Shown here piece by piece: positions 11,680-23,379 of a DNA stretch of 64,000 nucleotides; the stretch's first letter is position 1, and every line of letters starts with the position of its first letter. A program made the position numbers and the translations under genes. Source of the DNA: Lateolabrax maculatus. Its lineage: Eukaryota > Chordata > Actinopteri > Acropomatiformes > Lateolabracidae. The DNA lies in assembly GCA_031216445.1 (NCBI GenBank), contig CM062204.1, positions 14,877,001 to 14,941,000 of the forward strand, given 5' to 3'. The notes under the pieces were generated by a model. That model had not been told where the DNA came from and did not search any database. It saw only the letters and a program-made list of their open reading frames with translations.

Positions 11680-12507
11680 CACTAAACTGGATTATATTTG
11701 CTCCACATAACAACCATATTTTGACCCTGGATACTTTTATCCACCATAAAAATGGGTTATACAAACCATTTTGCACCTCTGAGACTTCCGTGATTTTACT
11801 GACACATATGACAATAATGTAATAGATACACAAGTTCCCTCTTTGCTTATTGTAGTAAAGGGACAATGAGTGAAGAAAAAAACAAAGAGATCACATGATA
11901 GCAGCTTAATATGATCTCGTAATCTCTATTTTCTAGTAGCAGAGAGGGAATTACTGATAGAAAACAGAGAAGTCTCATACTGGTAACATAATAACACCCC
12001 TCTGTGCCTGTCTCTCTACAGTGCCTCTGCCTATATGTGTGTATGTGTGTGTCTCTTTGTCTCTAAGCTGCTGACTCTGCAGAGCTTTACATTGACCAGT
12101 ATTCTAATTATAGACCACATGTGAACTTGTGAGACTGGTATGTGATTGTGTGTGTCCTGTCCTTCGTACCTTTCTGCTCCCCAAAGGATGATATATATAG
12201 GATTTGTGTGTAGGCAGCTAGCGTGTGTAATGCACCCTTTCCTCTATATGCTACTATGCGTATACAGTACGTCTGCATCTGGCTGCTTCTGTGCATGTGT
12301 CTCTGTGGATATGTGTGTGTTTCTTTGGGCTAGACCATTTTATTAACTGCGACCAGCGCTTCTATACTGTATCTTGCTCTGTCGGTCAGTCGACAGAAAT
12401 TTCCCCACCCTATGTTAGTTCATTGGTCCACCCTATAGCAACCAAAACTTTCTACCTGTGAGGCTGAAATTTGCCATGGAGGTGAAGTGTTTGTGAGGTT
12501 GTGTGGA

Positions 12508-12510
<3 letters not shown>
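11680..12510. other. Non-coding DNA with TG-rich patches
   Basis: No exon-like frame. It contains short TG-rich words near 12030-12060 and 12290-12325 and a GTCGGTCAGTCGAC word near 12380. Function not visible. Confidence 0.4.

Positions 12511-12511
<1 letters not shown>

Positions 12512-12549
<38 letters not shown>
12512..12549. repeat. (TG)n microsatellite
   Basis: Pure TG run. Confidence 0.97.
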
Positions 12550-12553
<4 letters not shown>

Positions 12554-12674
12554 AATGCACGCATAGATACATTAGTCTATGTGGTCGCAGCCATTGCGAA
12601 TGAAGGCTTATTTTTTAATTTATTGGTAATCCCTGTCCCATGCCAAAAATACAACCTGAATCTTGTTTATCCAT

Positions 12675-12925
12675 GGGACTTTTGGGAGGAAAGAAGAAAG
12701 GAGTGTATATGGAAGGGACAACAGAAGTATAGAAAGGGAGTGAAGAAAGATGGGAAGAGACTTAAAGGAACCAGGGAGACAGAAGGGAGAGAGGGGAGGA
12801 AGTGGGACTCTAGGGGATTATTTAGGTAAAGGCAGAGGTGAGAAAAAAGTGAAAAGAGAGGGAGTGAAGCACACAGAGAGGAGGGGAGGAGAAGCAGCAG
12901 CAGCAGTAGCCATGAGGAATATAGA
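12675..12925. repeat. Purine-rich tract (plus strand G/A)
   Basis: Long stretch of GGGAGA/GAAGGA words ending in a short CAGCAGCAGCAG run near 12896-12907. Frames reading RRE/KRKG here are compositional. Confidence 0.6.
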
Positions 12926-13099
12926 GAGAGCGGCTGAGGTGTTCATGCTGGGGTATGTGTGAAACAAACCAGTTTGTACAAAGTGTCTTGCCATGTAGGC
13001 AAAAATGCCAGTATAGCTGTTCTGAATGGCCACACTCAAAGGTGGGATAAAAAACATGCAGTCAGAGAAAGGCCGAACGCAATTATCATTCAAACGGGG

Positions 13100-13460
13100 T
13101 TAACAGTGCACACCTTCGTAGAGTAATCTCCTCAAGTTTGAAATTGTGTTAAGAATGAGAGACGAAAGCTTGAGAAAGTCTACTGTTTTGACAATTAAAA
13201 TATGGACGGCAAAAACACTCCAGCAGTCAAATTTGTGTAAATAACGCAAGGCGCATATTTGCTTCAGTCTGAACACACCTGTATGACGGAGAGGTAAGAG
13301 GCAGCAGAAATAGAGGAACATTAAGAAAGACAGAAGGGCTTTGTGTAGGGAAAAACTGTCACGGTTGAAAGTTGGGATAGTGAAGCGCACAAGTGGACCT
13401 CCTCTCACTATGGAAACCGGACTGGAGCTCACTCAGTGCCGCCCATTGTTGAAAAAAAAC
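13100..13460. other. Non-coding DNA with open frames on both strands
   Basis: A 110-codon minus-strand frame crosses this region, but plus-strand frames overlap it and no motif, splice site pair or codon bias supports it. Left as unassigned. Confidence 0.3.
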
Positions 13461-13740
13461 TTTGAAAAAGTTGAGAGGGGAAATGGGAGAATGGAGAGAA
13501 TTGTGTATGAGGGCAGAGAGAGATGAAGGAGTAAAAGAAACAGCTAAAGGAGAGAAGACAGGAGAAAGGGACAGCCAAAATGGGAGGCTGAAGGGAGAGA
13601 GAGATTTTTAAAAAAGACACAATGTAAGGATTTGGGGAGAGAGGAGGGTGAGAAAGTTTGAAAGAGAAGGAGAGAGAGAGCAGGAGGAGAGAGGGCTGGA
13701 AACTCAGAGAGAAAAAGGAGGTGGAGAGAGAATCAGGCCA
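13460..13740. repeat. Purine-rich tract (plus strand G/A)
   Basis: Dominated by GAGAGA, GGAGAG and AGAAAG words. Minus-strand frame reads as serine/leucine/phenylalanine-rich low complexity and is not a gene. Confidence 0.6.
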
Positions 13741-13938
13741 TTCATCCATGCCTCTGGAGACGGACGCAGTCTGAATTCAGGATAACTCATTCAAAACGCC
13801 AACTCCACTTTGTCCCACAGCACCTCTGTCAGTCTCTGCTATAGTTACCAAGTGGCTGGGACCCATCCAGAATACCTTAACACCATGACTGACAGCAATT
13901 TGCAGTATGTGACACCCACACAAACACACTCTCTTGGG

Positions 13939-14000
13939 CACACACACACACACACGCACACACACACACAGGCACGCGCGCACACGCACGTACACGTACA
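13939..14000. repeat. (CA)n microsatellite with CG variants
   Basis: CA run at 13939-13970 passing into GGCACGCGCGCACACGCACG, an alternating purine-pyrimidine stretch of Z-DNA-forming type. Confidence 0.93.
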
Positions 14001-14049
14001 CCACTTAACACACTGTGGATTCCTCATGCAATGTTCAAGCTTTTAGGGC

Positions 14050-14900
14050 AATAAACATGATCAGAGCAACACCCTGGAAAGCCATGTTGCTACTAATGTG
14101 TAAACTAGTGGGGATTCTGGTGATAAATAATACACACATGCACATATGCATGCATACACAGGACACACACAAACACGCTTAACATGCCAGAGGAAACATG
14201 CTGGAGTTTTGTCAGAACCCTTCCTTGGCACCAGAGAGTTTCCTTAACCCTGTCAGATAATTGGTCTCCAGGGATTCAGTGCTGCTTAAAGCTAAAAGTT
14301 AAACCTTAATAAGGCTGTAAACACACGCATGCAAACGTAAGAATACATTTTACAGACGTATGCAAGACTGAGATACAAGCATGCGTGCATACAAAAAGAG
14401 ACATCATTTAAGTCTGTGAAATCCTGTGTTGTTATAACAAAAGTGAAAGGCGATAAATATCAGAGCAATAAACATACAGTCAATTCTGCTGCCTTTGCTT
14501 TTTAGAGTCTCAGGCAACAAGAGCAGTGAACAAACACACTGTCCTGGTTGCGTTGTGGTTTTTCACTCGGGCAGAAAAAGTTTTTCTTCTTTTTTTTCTC
14601 CAGTTTCGGCTTTGCAGTTTTATGTTTTAGAAACAGCAGCACATCCCAAAGGTGTTTTGACCAAGCTGTCTCCATGCGTGTGTGCATGTTTCTGTGTGTC
14701 TATACGTGTCGGTCTGCGTGACCTTGTCAGGAGCGTTCGTATTTAATCATCTCGGGGAAATCTCAAACATTCCTTTAAAATTGAACATGAAAGGTAACCT
14801 TCTCTATTTTTACTTGCTGTCTCTCTGCAGAGAACCAGGGAATTATCTTTTTCACTCTGCCTCAAATCTGTGCAAGGCACATGAATATGATGGAGAGAGG
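14050..14900. other. Non-coding DNA
   Basis: Unique sequence with scattered CA words. A polypyrimidine-AG (TGCTGTCTCTCTGCAG) ending at 14830 resembles a splice acceptor, but the sequence after it is soon GA-rich and shows no exon end. Confidence 0.3.
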
Positions 14901-14918
14901 GAGGAAGGAAGAGAAAAT

Positions 14919-14942
14919 GACACACACACACACACACACACA
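14919..14942. repeat. (CA)n microsatellite
   Basis: Short CA run inside G/A-rich DNA. Confidence 0.9.
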
Positions 14943-15243
14943 GGAAGATTGGGACAGAGAAAAGTAAGAGTGAGTGGGTAGACAGAAGGGAAAAGCGACT
15001 GAAGGAGGAAGAGTGACAGCCAGACAGGAAGTAAGTTTGAGAGGGAAAGTGAGGCACTAGGAAGAGGGGGTGCTGGTAAAGCATCAAAGCAAGACAAATA
15101 TTTGGTATAATGCAGAATGCTCCGAACTGATGTGTATAAGATGTCCGTTTAACAAGGTGCAGACAAAAGATGCTATAATGAGGTAGTGGTTCACAGTAGC
15201 AAAATGGAAACTCCATTTGAAGTAAGTTGGCTCTGGGGATGTA

Positions 15244-15549
15244 TCACAACCTGCCAGTTGCTACACAGTGGTTTAATGACAACTTGTTTCCTGGGATGGA
15301 TGGTACCAACACTTTCACACCTGCGTTCACACCCTCAACGGTGTGTGTGAGTACTATGCTATGCACACGTATTAACCGGTCAACCTCATCAGGCAGACTC
15401 TGAATGTCTATCAGGGTCTCTTTCTTATTCTTGCTCCCTGTCAGAGGCGAGGGCAGCCGGCTAAGTGGCTGAGCCTGAGGCGAGAGCAGGGAGGCCTCAC
15501 GTTTGGCTGGGCTGAAACATTTAAGGGAGCCATCCAAAGCCTGTCTCAC
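15244..15549 (-). other. Unassigned 101-codon open frame
   Basis: This minus-strand frame is not a simple-repeat translation: it contains KKETLIDIQSLPDEVDRLIR and a serine/proline/leucine-rich N-terminal part. No domain is recognised. Its DNA is more balanced in composition than the neighbours. There is no clear acceptor-donor pair, and length alone is not significant. It is listed because it is one of the few frames here with a plausible amino-acid mix. Confidence 0.12.
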
Positions 15550-16820
15550 TCAGTCAGTACCCAGTGGGTCAGTCCCATCAGAGACCAATTACCACTACTG
15601 CTGGGTCATGGGTGAAAGGCTCGATCAAAAGAAACAATGCACAGAGACATAAAGTGTGCGCATACACAAGACACGTTTGAGCATGTTCTACCAAAATGAC
15701 ACATGTGAACATGCGGTTCATGAACAGATGTATATAGCAGCCACACACTCGACTAGCCAAGCACATATACATACTCATTTACACTTTTTCCTCTTTCTTT
15801 TCTTCTATTTCTATTATCATCCCTCTCACCAGCTCTGTCTGTGTGTCCCTTGATCCTTACTTCTCTGTTTCTTAACAAACACAATAATCCTTTTGTCTTT
15901 TACAGCTCTACCAAATCCCAAAGGCTTCACAGTAACACTAACAGAGACCCACATACCAACTGTTCCGCTCCCAAACAATATTTACCAAAAAAGTCTCTTC
16001 CATGAATGCAGAATTAACCAAGGACAAGCGGGTGCACGTTCACAAGCACAAACACGCAGGCTGTCCATTGGTGACTCACTCTGTCTGCAGGACACACTCA
16101 TATGCACATTAACTTCTCTTTGTGACATGCAGGCACATACACACACATGCCAGTAGAGCATAAATCATTCATAATGATCATTAAAAGGAGAGAGAGGGGG
16201 CATAGGTAGGTGGAATAAATCGCTCCTCCACCCCCCTCCTTGAGTCACATTGATATGAACTGACAGGCCACCAGATAAGGAGCAATTACCCAGAGTCATC
16301 TGGGCCAGGGAGCATAAGGCATGGACACACACTCCCGTAGATACACTCACACACAGGTAGATAGACAAATACAAATGAATGCATGCACCACACAACCACA
16401 CACACTCAGATACTGATATATACCCAGATGCAGATAGACTGACACGTATAAACACACATTGACACCGATGATCTCTCTCACTCACTCACGCAGTACACTC
16501 ACCTTGATTTATTCCTCTTTTTCTCCCTGGCTAGAGGGGAAAAGGTTCTGTCTTTCTCTGTCTTCCTTTTCGCAAGCCCCAGGGAGAAAAGGCACTTAAG
16601 ATAACATAGACACGACACATGTTGAACTGGGGCTGCTGCTGAGACAAGCGGAAGCAGAGGCGAGGGGAACAAGAGAGCTCTATTCAAACAAAGATAAAAT
16701 ACCTCTTCTTGACTGGCAAATGACGAGCCTAGAGGCTGGGACTGGATTGGGACAGTTTAGTGCTCACTGTATTTACATTGTAGTTCTCCCTGTTTGGTAG
16801 TAATGAATTTCATTTTAATG
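15550..16820. other. Non-coding DNA with dispersed CA words
   Basis: Contains scattered CACACA words, C/T-rich DNA at 15780-15870 and no supported exon. Confidence 0.35.
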
Positions 16821-16825
16821 GGAAT

Positions 16826-16841
16826 CCCCCCCCCCCCCCCC
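16826..16841. repeat. Poly-C run (16 C)
   Basis: Mononucleotide C run. The length is uncertain in most sequencing chemistries. Confidence 0.9.
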
Positions 16842-16849
16842 TTTTGTGT

Positions 16850-18050
16850 CATTCAAACTATTTATTTTAAACGTCTGCAACAAATAGAATAAAAAAATTA
16901 AAAAAACACCAAGTTAATAAGTAATTTTGCTATGGTTGATGTCAGTTGTCATATTTGTAGCCTTTTCAAATGAACATGTTTTATATGCTCGGCACAATGA
17001 AATATAAAAAGCATAATATCTATGTCTAATTTTAGGTCCACTGCATTATCAATTTAGACTTGGCAGACTAAACAGAAAGTGATTTAACTATAACCTGAGG
17101 GAGTAGATGGAGTGAATGTAATGTGGATGCATTCGGACTAAAAAAAACAAGGCTTTGTTGTATCCATGTGTGAGTAGCACAGCTTGCTTTTTCTAGAGGC
17201 TTAGCCAAGATCAAATCCTTTTTGCAGTCTTACCAATTTGACAGATATATATATTTTCATTCTGTACAGAAGTGTAATGATCTCAAACACTTTTTAGGTC
17301 AATTCAGTTCAGCTATGGAAAAACCTCGATATTTCATCCCCGGAATGTGCTATATGATACTGGTTGTTAAAACATGACCCAAAAAAGGAGAATTTGAGAG
17401 CACTGATGTCATTACAAAAAGGGACAACTAGCATGGACGTACTAGACCTTGTGCGCACACGATGCCAGAGCTGAGCTCACACCGTGTGATTAATTACAGC
17501 TAAATTGTTTTCGTAAATTCAATGTAAGGCTCATTAAATGGATCCTTAGAACATCTGCAGTAGCTGTGAGTCAGTCACTGGAAAAGAAGCAGTTCACAAA
17601 AAAAATGCAAACATTCACAAAGAAGAAAGAGAAAACATGCTGTAAGATAATCATCAGAATAATATATTAAAAGGTTTTTGATGTAGCAGTGTTAATTTCA
17701 TCAGAATTCATCAATATTTGGCTATTATCTGAAAACATACCACACAATATGATACTGTCAGCATTGGTTAAGATGGCCTATTCCTTCATGGAAATGAGCA
17801 GATCTGAAATCTGCAACATGTGTTCTGACAGTGTGTCCTTGATAAAGATACTAAACCCCTCTCTGTACACTTCAAGGTAAAATAAGAAGAAAATTTAACA
17901 ATTTCACATTTCAAGTTTTATTTTACTGTCACTCATCAGTTCACAATGATGGTCCTACAGGGGGCTGATTAAACAGAACACACTCACACTGTGGTAAAAC
18001 ACGTTTAAAAAGAACGACCTGATGTAACTTAATTGCAAGTGCAAACAACG
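16850..18050. other. AT-rich non-coding DNA
   Basis: AT-rich and poor in simple repeats. Small open frames at 17689-17880 lack motifs. Nothing recognised. Confidence 0.45.
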
Positions 18051-18056
18051 CTACAC

Positions 18057-18161
18057 AGGTGGATCATGTTAGGTTGAGTGACATTTAGCAGCAATTTGTC
18101 AGCTGTGAGGTTTGACAAATACAGTGAACATAACTGGCATTCAACCTAACATGACCCACCT
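18057..18161. other. Nested inverted repeat (hairpin element)
   Basis: The outer arms 18057-18077 and 18141-18161 are 21 bp and match at 20 of 21 positions (AGGTGG...TTAGGTTGA against its complement). Inside the 63-bp spacer a second perfect pair, ATTTGTCA at 18094-18101 and TGACAAAT at 18113-18120, nests in register. The whole 105 bp would fold into one stem with an internal loop. It could be a short MITE, a structured transcript or a chance palindrome; no target-site duplication was identified. Confidence 0.7.
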
Positions 18162-18599
18162 TTGTCACAGTTTATTGCTGTTTTCATTATTTTGTCTACC
18201 TTTCAAATAGTTGATATAAATGAAATCAAACTCAAACTTTGATTGAACTCCAACTTAAAACTAAATTCTTCAGATGTTACTGAAATAGAGGACGCAGCTG
18301 TCATCTGTGCTGGTGGTTGGAGGTTGCTGTTGGGGCCACAAGGAGAACTATAAATAAAAGACAGCATCAATATATAACAAAGAAAGTCAATATTCTCTTG
18401 ACGGCATTCAAACTCTGTATGCAGCGAAAGTAAAGTCAGCAAAGCAGATTTGTTTTTAAGTTGTTTATACTCAATTTGATGTCAGAAATGAACGTTCACT
18501 TTGGTGTAATTTCTCTCTCTCTCGCTTTGTCTTTCCTACTGTTCTCCTTCCCTTTGCTTTTTTTATTCTTTCTCCCACCTAATTTCTTTTCAAATACTA

Positions 18600-18825
18600 T
18601 CTAACTGGGGAGGGTGGGGGTGGGCGGGGGGCTGAACAAGTTCAAAACATGTACCACACCATGTGCCTGCCCAGTACGCACTGACGCGTTGCAGTGCTGC
18701 CGCTGAAGCGATGCTGTGGAGATGATGTAGCCCCCGGGCCACACAAAGACGTCAGGCCGGGGTTGAGAACAGTAAATAGCAACGCTATTATTTAACAGAC
18801 TGCAGAGTCAAACGGCGCTGCAATG
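18600..18825. other. G-rich then CpG-containing segment
   Basis: A GGGTGGGGGTGGGCGGGGGG word near 18609-18630 is followed by DNA with about ten CpGs. The stretch GGGCCACACAAAGACGTC followed by GGGGTTGAGAAC (about 18736-18770) resembles the terminal wording of hAT-type DNA transposons, but the partner terminus was not found. It could be a decayed transposon end or a small regulatory element. Confidence 0.2.
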
Positions 18826-18919
18826 TGTGACCTTTACATCGCTGGTGGGCTAATACAGAAATGAAGAGCGAGCAAGAGAGGTGGAGGAAAGAAATTGGTG
18901 GAGCAGACACACCCAGATG

Positions 18920-18960
18920 AACACACACACACACACACGCACACACACACACACACACAC
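18920..18960. repeat. (CA)n microsatellite
   Basis: CA run with one CG interruption. Confidence 0.96.
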
Positions 18961-19269
18961 TCCCACATAGTCATATTTGCGCATACGTTCACATTTAAAA
19001 TTAAGCATACACGCATGAGGATCTCATGTTGTTATTAGTGATGCAGAAGATACTCACAGTCACAGCCGCGCACCCTTGGCTGACTGTTCTTGTTCCACTA
19101 TGTTGGCAACATATACAAGAGGGCGTGTGTGAGTGCATGTGTGTGTGCGTGTGGTAAATCAGGCAATTCTGCAGTGAAAGTGACTGTCAGACCCGACTAT
19201 TGCAGGGATGTGCTGATAGAGAGGTTTTAGAGCAGCAGACTACTGCCTTAGGCCTAGAGGAACTCGGAA

Positions 19270-19560
19270 AACGATGAAGCGGGGAGGGGGGGCAAACAGG
19301 GGAAAGGAGGAGAAGCAACAGAGATAAAGAAAACAGGAATGCGGCAGAAAATAAACAAGGTTATAGAAATAGGGAGGAAGGCAACAAGCAAGGGATTTGA
19401 GTGAGGTGGGAACCAAGGTCAAGCCAGTGAAGCAGAGAGAAAAGAGAGAGAAAGATGAGAAAGGAAAGAAAGGAGGGACAGAACAAGTGACAATGAAAGA
19501 GAGAGAAGAAGGAAAGGAGGGAGGGCTGGGGGGAGGAGGTGGAGAGTGAGACCTTTGCAT
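19270..19560. repeat. Purine-rich tract (plus strand G/A)
   Basis: G/A-dominated sequence. The 152-codon minus-strand frame across it (P/S/F/L-rich) is compositional. Confidence 0.6.
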
Positions 19561-19777
19561 GATAATTTGTTCATTAGGAAAGACCTTGACCGAGAATTTT
19601 CTCTCTACATCCTGATCTCCTGACTCCACTCCTTTTTCCTCCTTTTCTCCTTCCCTGCCCCCCACCCATCCCTCCTCCTGCAACCCCCCAGAACCCACTC
19701 TGCTTAGTTTTCTCTTTTTCTCCCTGTAAACGTCACCTTTCTCTCATTATAGAATCCCTACTCAGCAAGTCCAATAC

Positions 19778-19779
<2 letters not shown>

Positions 19780-19834
<55 letters not shown>
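19780..19834. repeat. (GA)n microsatellite
   Basis: About 27 pure GA units; homopurine mirror repeat of the type that can form triplex DNA. Confidence 0.97.
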
Positions 19835-19836
<2 letters not shown>

Positions 19837-19839
19837 CTA

Positions 19840-21000
19840 TTACCAGCACATTTTCTTTTGTTGTTAATTTACACTTGCATTGCTTGATTACAACATTAGT
19901 TATATTGTAGGGGTGTATGGCATCATCTTTAATTTATCATAACAGATAACTAAGGGAAGGAGTTTATCTACAGGACTCATATAAATCTTATTTATTTTAT
20001 ATTTACCATATTTAATTCTAGTTTTACAGAGCACCACTCATCAGCTCTAGATGCGAACATTTTATGATAGCCATTATTTAATCTGGACTCAATCTGCAGG
20101 TTACCATGGACTTACTGTTACTTTTGTTGGAACAGCTTGTGATTTACATCCTACGATTTAAATGTTATAATTATTCATCTACCAGAAGTAGACCTAGTAG
20201 ATAAGTGAGAACTTATTAAACAGGAAAACAAATTAAACAAACCTAAAAACACTCTCTAGGAATGTGGAGGAGAGAAAAGATGTGAACAGGGTTTGGAGGG
20301 AGGGGGGGGTTTACACCCCTACACAAACACACAAATTCTTAAGTTATACATAACAAGTTATTGGATAGTCACTTTTATTCTGTACTGTTATGTCAGTTTT
20401 ATTTTACCCTTGGTTTCCTCAGTCCTTGGTGGGATGTTGGGGTTTCAGCTTTGTTGGAGTCTCTGATGGAAACCAGAGATCGCCCTACACTATTTAGAGT
20501 ATATATTGTTTTATATGTTTTATTTTGTTATGTTTTTTGTTTTGTTGAATTGCATTGTTGTTCACAAATAGTTTTTGGGTTGATTTGTTCCTTGATGTTG
20601 TCTTTCATGGCGTTATATAGCCTATATGGTACTATATTCAAATGATAATGTAAACTTGAAAATAAAAATGTAATTCTACAATAGCATTATAATTTTCCAC
20701 ATATGTATGTGTTATTTGAGTAAAAATTTAAATGAAAAATGTTCATATTGCATGGCTGTTCAATGACCATATTAAAATGAAAATGGAAAATTTCATTATC
20801 AAAGTTGTATCCTGCTGTAAAGTGGACAATATTCAAATTTTAATTCAAATTTGAAAATGAAAATGCAATATACACAATGTAACCTTATTTTACATTTATG
20901 CAAGCAATATAATTGTATATTATATTATACATATAATTAAGTCACAATCAGCTGTCCATTGTGGTTGTGCTTTGGCCAATTGAATTGAATTGGATTGAAC
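19840..21000. other. AT-rich non-coding DNA
   Basis: Very AT-rich. The stretch 20640-20890 repeats words such as AATTTGAAAATGAAAATG loosely, suggesting old local duplication. The 94-codon frame at 20361-20645 is hydrophobic (F/L/Y/V) but has no recognised domain and sits in T-rich DNA. Confidence 0.4.
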
Positions 21001-21010
21001 TGAATTGAAC

Positions 21011-21083
<73 letters not shown>
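21011..21083. repeat. (GA)n microsatellite
   Basis: Long GA run with single AAA and CG interruptions. Confidence 0.97.
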
Positions 21084-21085
<2 letters not shown>

Positions 21086-21631
21086 ATGACTTTCTTCTAC
21101 AAGCATACTGTACTATGCATGCACCTTGAGTATCCCCTTCTCAACCGGCGGACTCAAGTGCCCTAAGCTTAAATGAGATAAATAAATCCTTTCAAAGGAA
21201 AACGAGAGAAGGGGGAAAACTGATTTTTTAACAGGCATGCACTTTGACAAACAAATGTGAAATCAATAAGGAGTGCCCTTACACACGTAGAGTGTGCCCC
21301 ATCAGCTGCATACAAAATAACAGCAAGGAGATCTCCAAGCTCATAAAGTGAAAAAAATATGCTTTCAGTGAATAATTTACTTAAAGCAAGAAACAACAGA
21401 GCTCTAAGAGATACAGTACATGGCTCAGACTTCGTAGTTTATTTAACATTTTGTAATGAAGAGGCTGTCACACACAGCAGTTACATGGAAAGTTAGGCTT
21501 CATGATTCTGTCCCCATTTATAAGTAAGGAATAGCAGAGGCAAAGATTTTGTATGTTTTAAATACCAATCTCCATTTGATGCTGATAACAGGAGAGTGAC
21601 ATTAAAGTCACAAGTTGTAAATAAGGTTACA

Positions 21632-21848
21632 GTAGCCTGGCATAGCCAGACTAATTCGCAAATGTGTATTAGTGAAGGAACTTCTCAGTTCATTTTAGAT
21701 TTCCAAGGGGCGTTATCAACAGGCGCAGACAACCAATCAGAGCAATGAAACGCTGTCCTGTTGTATGGTACGTCCTGTCAGAAGTACGGCGAACCCTTAA
21801 CTTATCAATATAAAGTTTAAGTGCAGTTGTTTGTTCTTCTTTTGTACT
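21632..21848 (+). mobile_element. Dispersed fish repeat, copy A
   Basis: Begins GTAGCCTGGCATAGCCAG and continues through TTATCAACAGG, AGACAACCAATCAGA, GTCCTGTCAGAAGTACG and AAAGTTTAAGTGCAGTTG. The same ordered words occur on the opposite strand at 39933-40137, so this is a repeat family shown within the window itself. The first 20 bp include an inverted CTGGC/GCCAG core like a DNA-transposon end. The two copies are visibly diverged, and neither carries an open frame. Confidence 0.8.
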
Positions 21849-22401
21849 GTCCAGTAGCCATTACGAGAACAGTAGCTTAATATATACAGCAACAGCAATG
21901 TGTCTCAAATCTCTTAAAATGAACAGACCATCTATTCGACCGGCCCTACACACTGCTACCAAAAGAACTCTGTGAAGGTTTTGACCACTTGTGGAGCTAT
22001 AGAGCATTGCTTTGAATAATAGGTCTCATAGGAGATTCAGGTACTGTCATGACTTAAGGAAAGGGTCATATGACTGTGGCAGCACAATAAATTGGAAGGC
22101 TACTATTTGGTAGTTTTGCTAGTTGAGCTGTACTGTAAACTTTGTACTGTGATCAGTGGACAATATAACTTGCCTTGAAAGTCACATAAAGTTTAAAAAA
22201 CTTTCTGCTTTTCATGGGAAATTGGAATGTGAATATTGAACGAATGTTGCTGTGCTGACAGTGCTATTTGCACAGTCACAATGGCTGGCAGTAGAGTAAG
22301 TGGAATATTTTCCATTGTTCAGTATGAAATTGTTTGGCTGATATCTTTGTGCACCAGAGCCAAGGGTAGCATAGAGGTGCGAAGAAGCAGTAGTAAATTG
22401 A

Positions 22402-23221
22402 ATGGGTAAAACAGACAGACAAAGCCCAGACAATGGCATGTATGAAATAAATGTCACCAGCAAACCTGTGCAGGTGGAGGCAGGTACCAGACTGTGTAGC
22501 AATCAGGCACCAGCCACAGCAACTGGACTCAGGAGAGCCGACGGTCAAGGTTAAGCTCAGTGGTCACAAAGGACAGAATTTGAGCCTGGTGAACCACCCC
22601 CTATGAAATCTGTCCCCCCAAACAAGACTCAAAACATTGTCTTAAGGATGTTGTTGAAGTTAAATACAAATATGATGGAATTGCTTACTTCTTTGACCCT
22701 TCACCAAATTTCTGGTTTAATGCCTGTGGACCAAGGTGGTCCTGCAAAATATGATCACAGAAGAGGTCAAGAACACGAATGCCAACAGTACCATCAGGTC
22801 AAAGAGCAAAACAAAGTCATGTGGTACCTATAGACATTCCCGGCTTTTACTGACTGCAAAACAACACCATTCCTGTATCAGCCAAAGTGTTGTCTGGAGG
22901 AAATGACTTCTTTCTCCTTTTCAATGCAGTAAACAGATGCAAAGTGCTAATCAATACCAGCTTAAATGGAGCAAAATGGGACTCGGTGGCCAATGTACAA
23001 TCCGGCATCTTTGCATTCACTTGGTCACCCCAACTAAAAACCTTACACTAAAAAGTGGCAACAGGTAAGTAAGTGTAATAGGCCATTCAGAGAAGGTATC
23101 AAATACATTTTACATGTCTCTGAATACTCTAAAAGAGGCGGCCCAGATTAGGGAGCAACTGCTGGCAGCCTTGGGGGAAGACTCCAAGAAAAGGCAGAGC
23201 AGCTTGCAGCTCATGAGCTGA
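22402..23221 (+). pseudogene. Broken coding relic, family unknown
   Basis: Three plus-strand segments read like protein. Segment 22402-22554 includes DNGMYEINVTSKPVQVEAG. Segment 22593-23048 stays in one frame for 152 codons with only two stops (TGA at 22752 and 22851) and includes VEVKYKYDGIAYFFDPSPNF, then SGGNDFFLLFNAVNRC and WDSVANVQSGIFAFTWSP. Segment 23069-23221, in a third frame, includes LNTLKEAAQIREQLLAALGE, a helix-like stretch. A perfect splice-donor-like CAG|GTAAGT lies at 23062-23070. Frame changes and stops mean no intact product. I could not assign a family; a decayed gene, retrocopy or transposon gene all remain possible, as does chance. Confidence 0.3.
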
Positions 23222-23327
23222 AGAGCTCAGAAAAAAAGGGCCTGAGTGGTGGAGTCCTCATGTGAGGAGGAGTTAGGTTTGACTACTGGAATTGGAAAAC
23301 AAACCAGCAAGTTTCTATGTGTGTGTG

Positions 23328-23350
23328 TTTTTTTTTTTTTTTTTTTTTTT
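23328..23350. repeat. Poly-T run (23 T)
   Basis: Mononucleotide T run directly after a short TG run. On the minus strand it is a poly-A, so it could mark the 3' end of a minus-strand retroposon, but no retroposon body is recognised beside it. Confidence 0.9.
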
Positions 23351-23379
23351 GTAATATAAAGCTAATAACAAGAAAAAAG

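Noticed and set aside
14743..15216. 157-codon minus-strand open frame
   Set aside because: Overlies G/A-rich DNA with a CA run; serine/leucine/phenylalanine-rich, and a second minus frame is open at the same place.
19240..19698. 152-codon minus-strand open frame
   Set aside because: Compositional translation of a purine-rich tract, with poly-proline and phenylalanine/serine runs.
20361..20645. 94-codon hydrophobic frame, possible membrane protein
   Set aside because: T-rich DNA gives F/L/V/Y-rich translation; no start context, no motif and no splice evidence.
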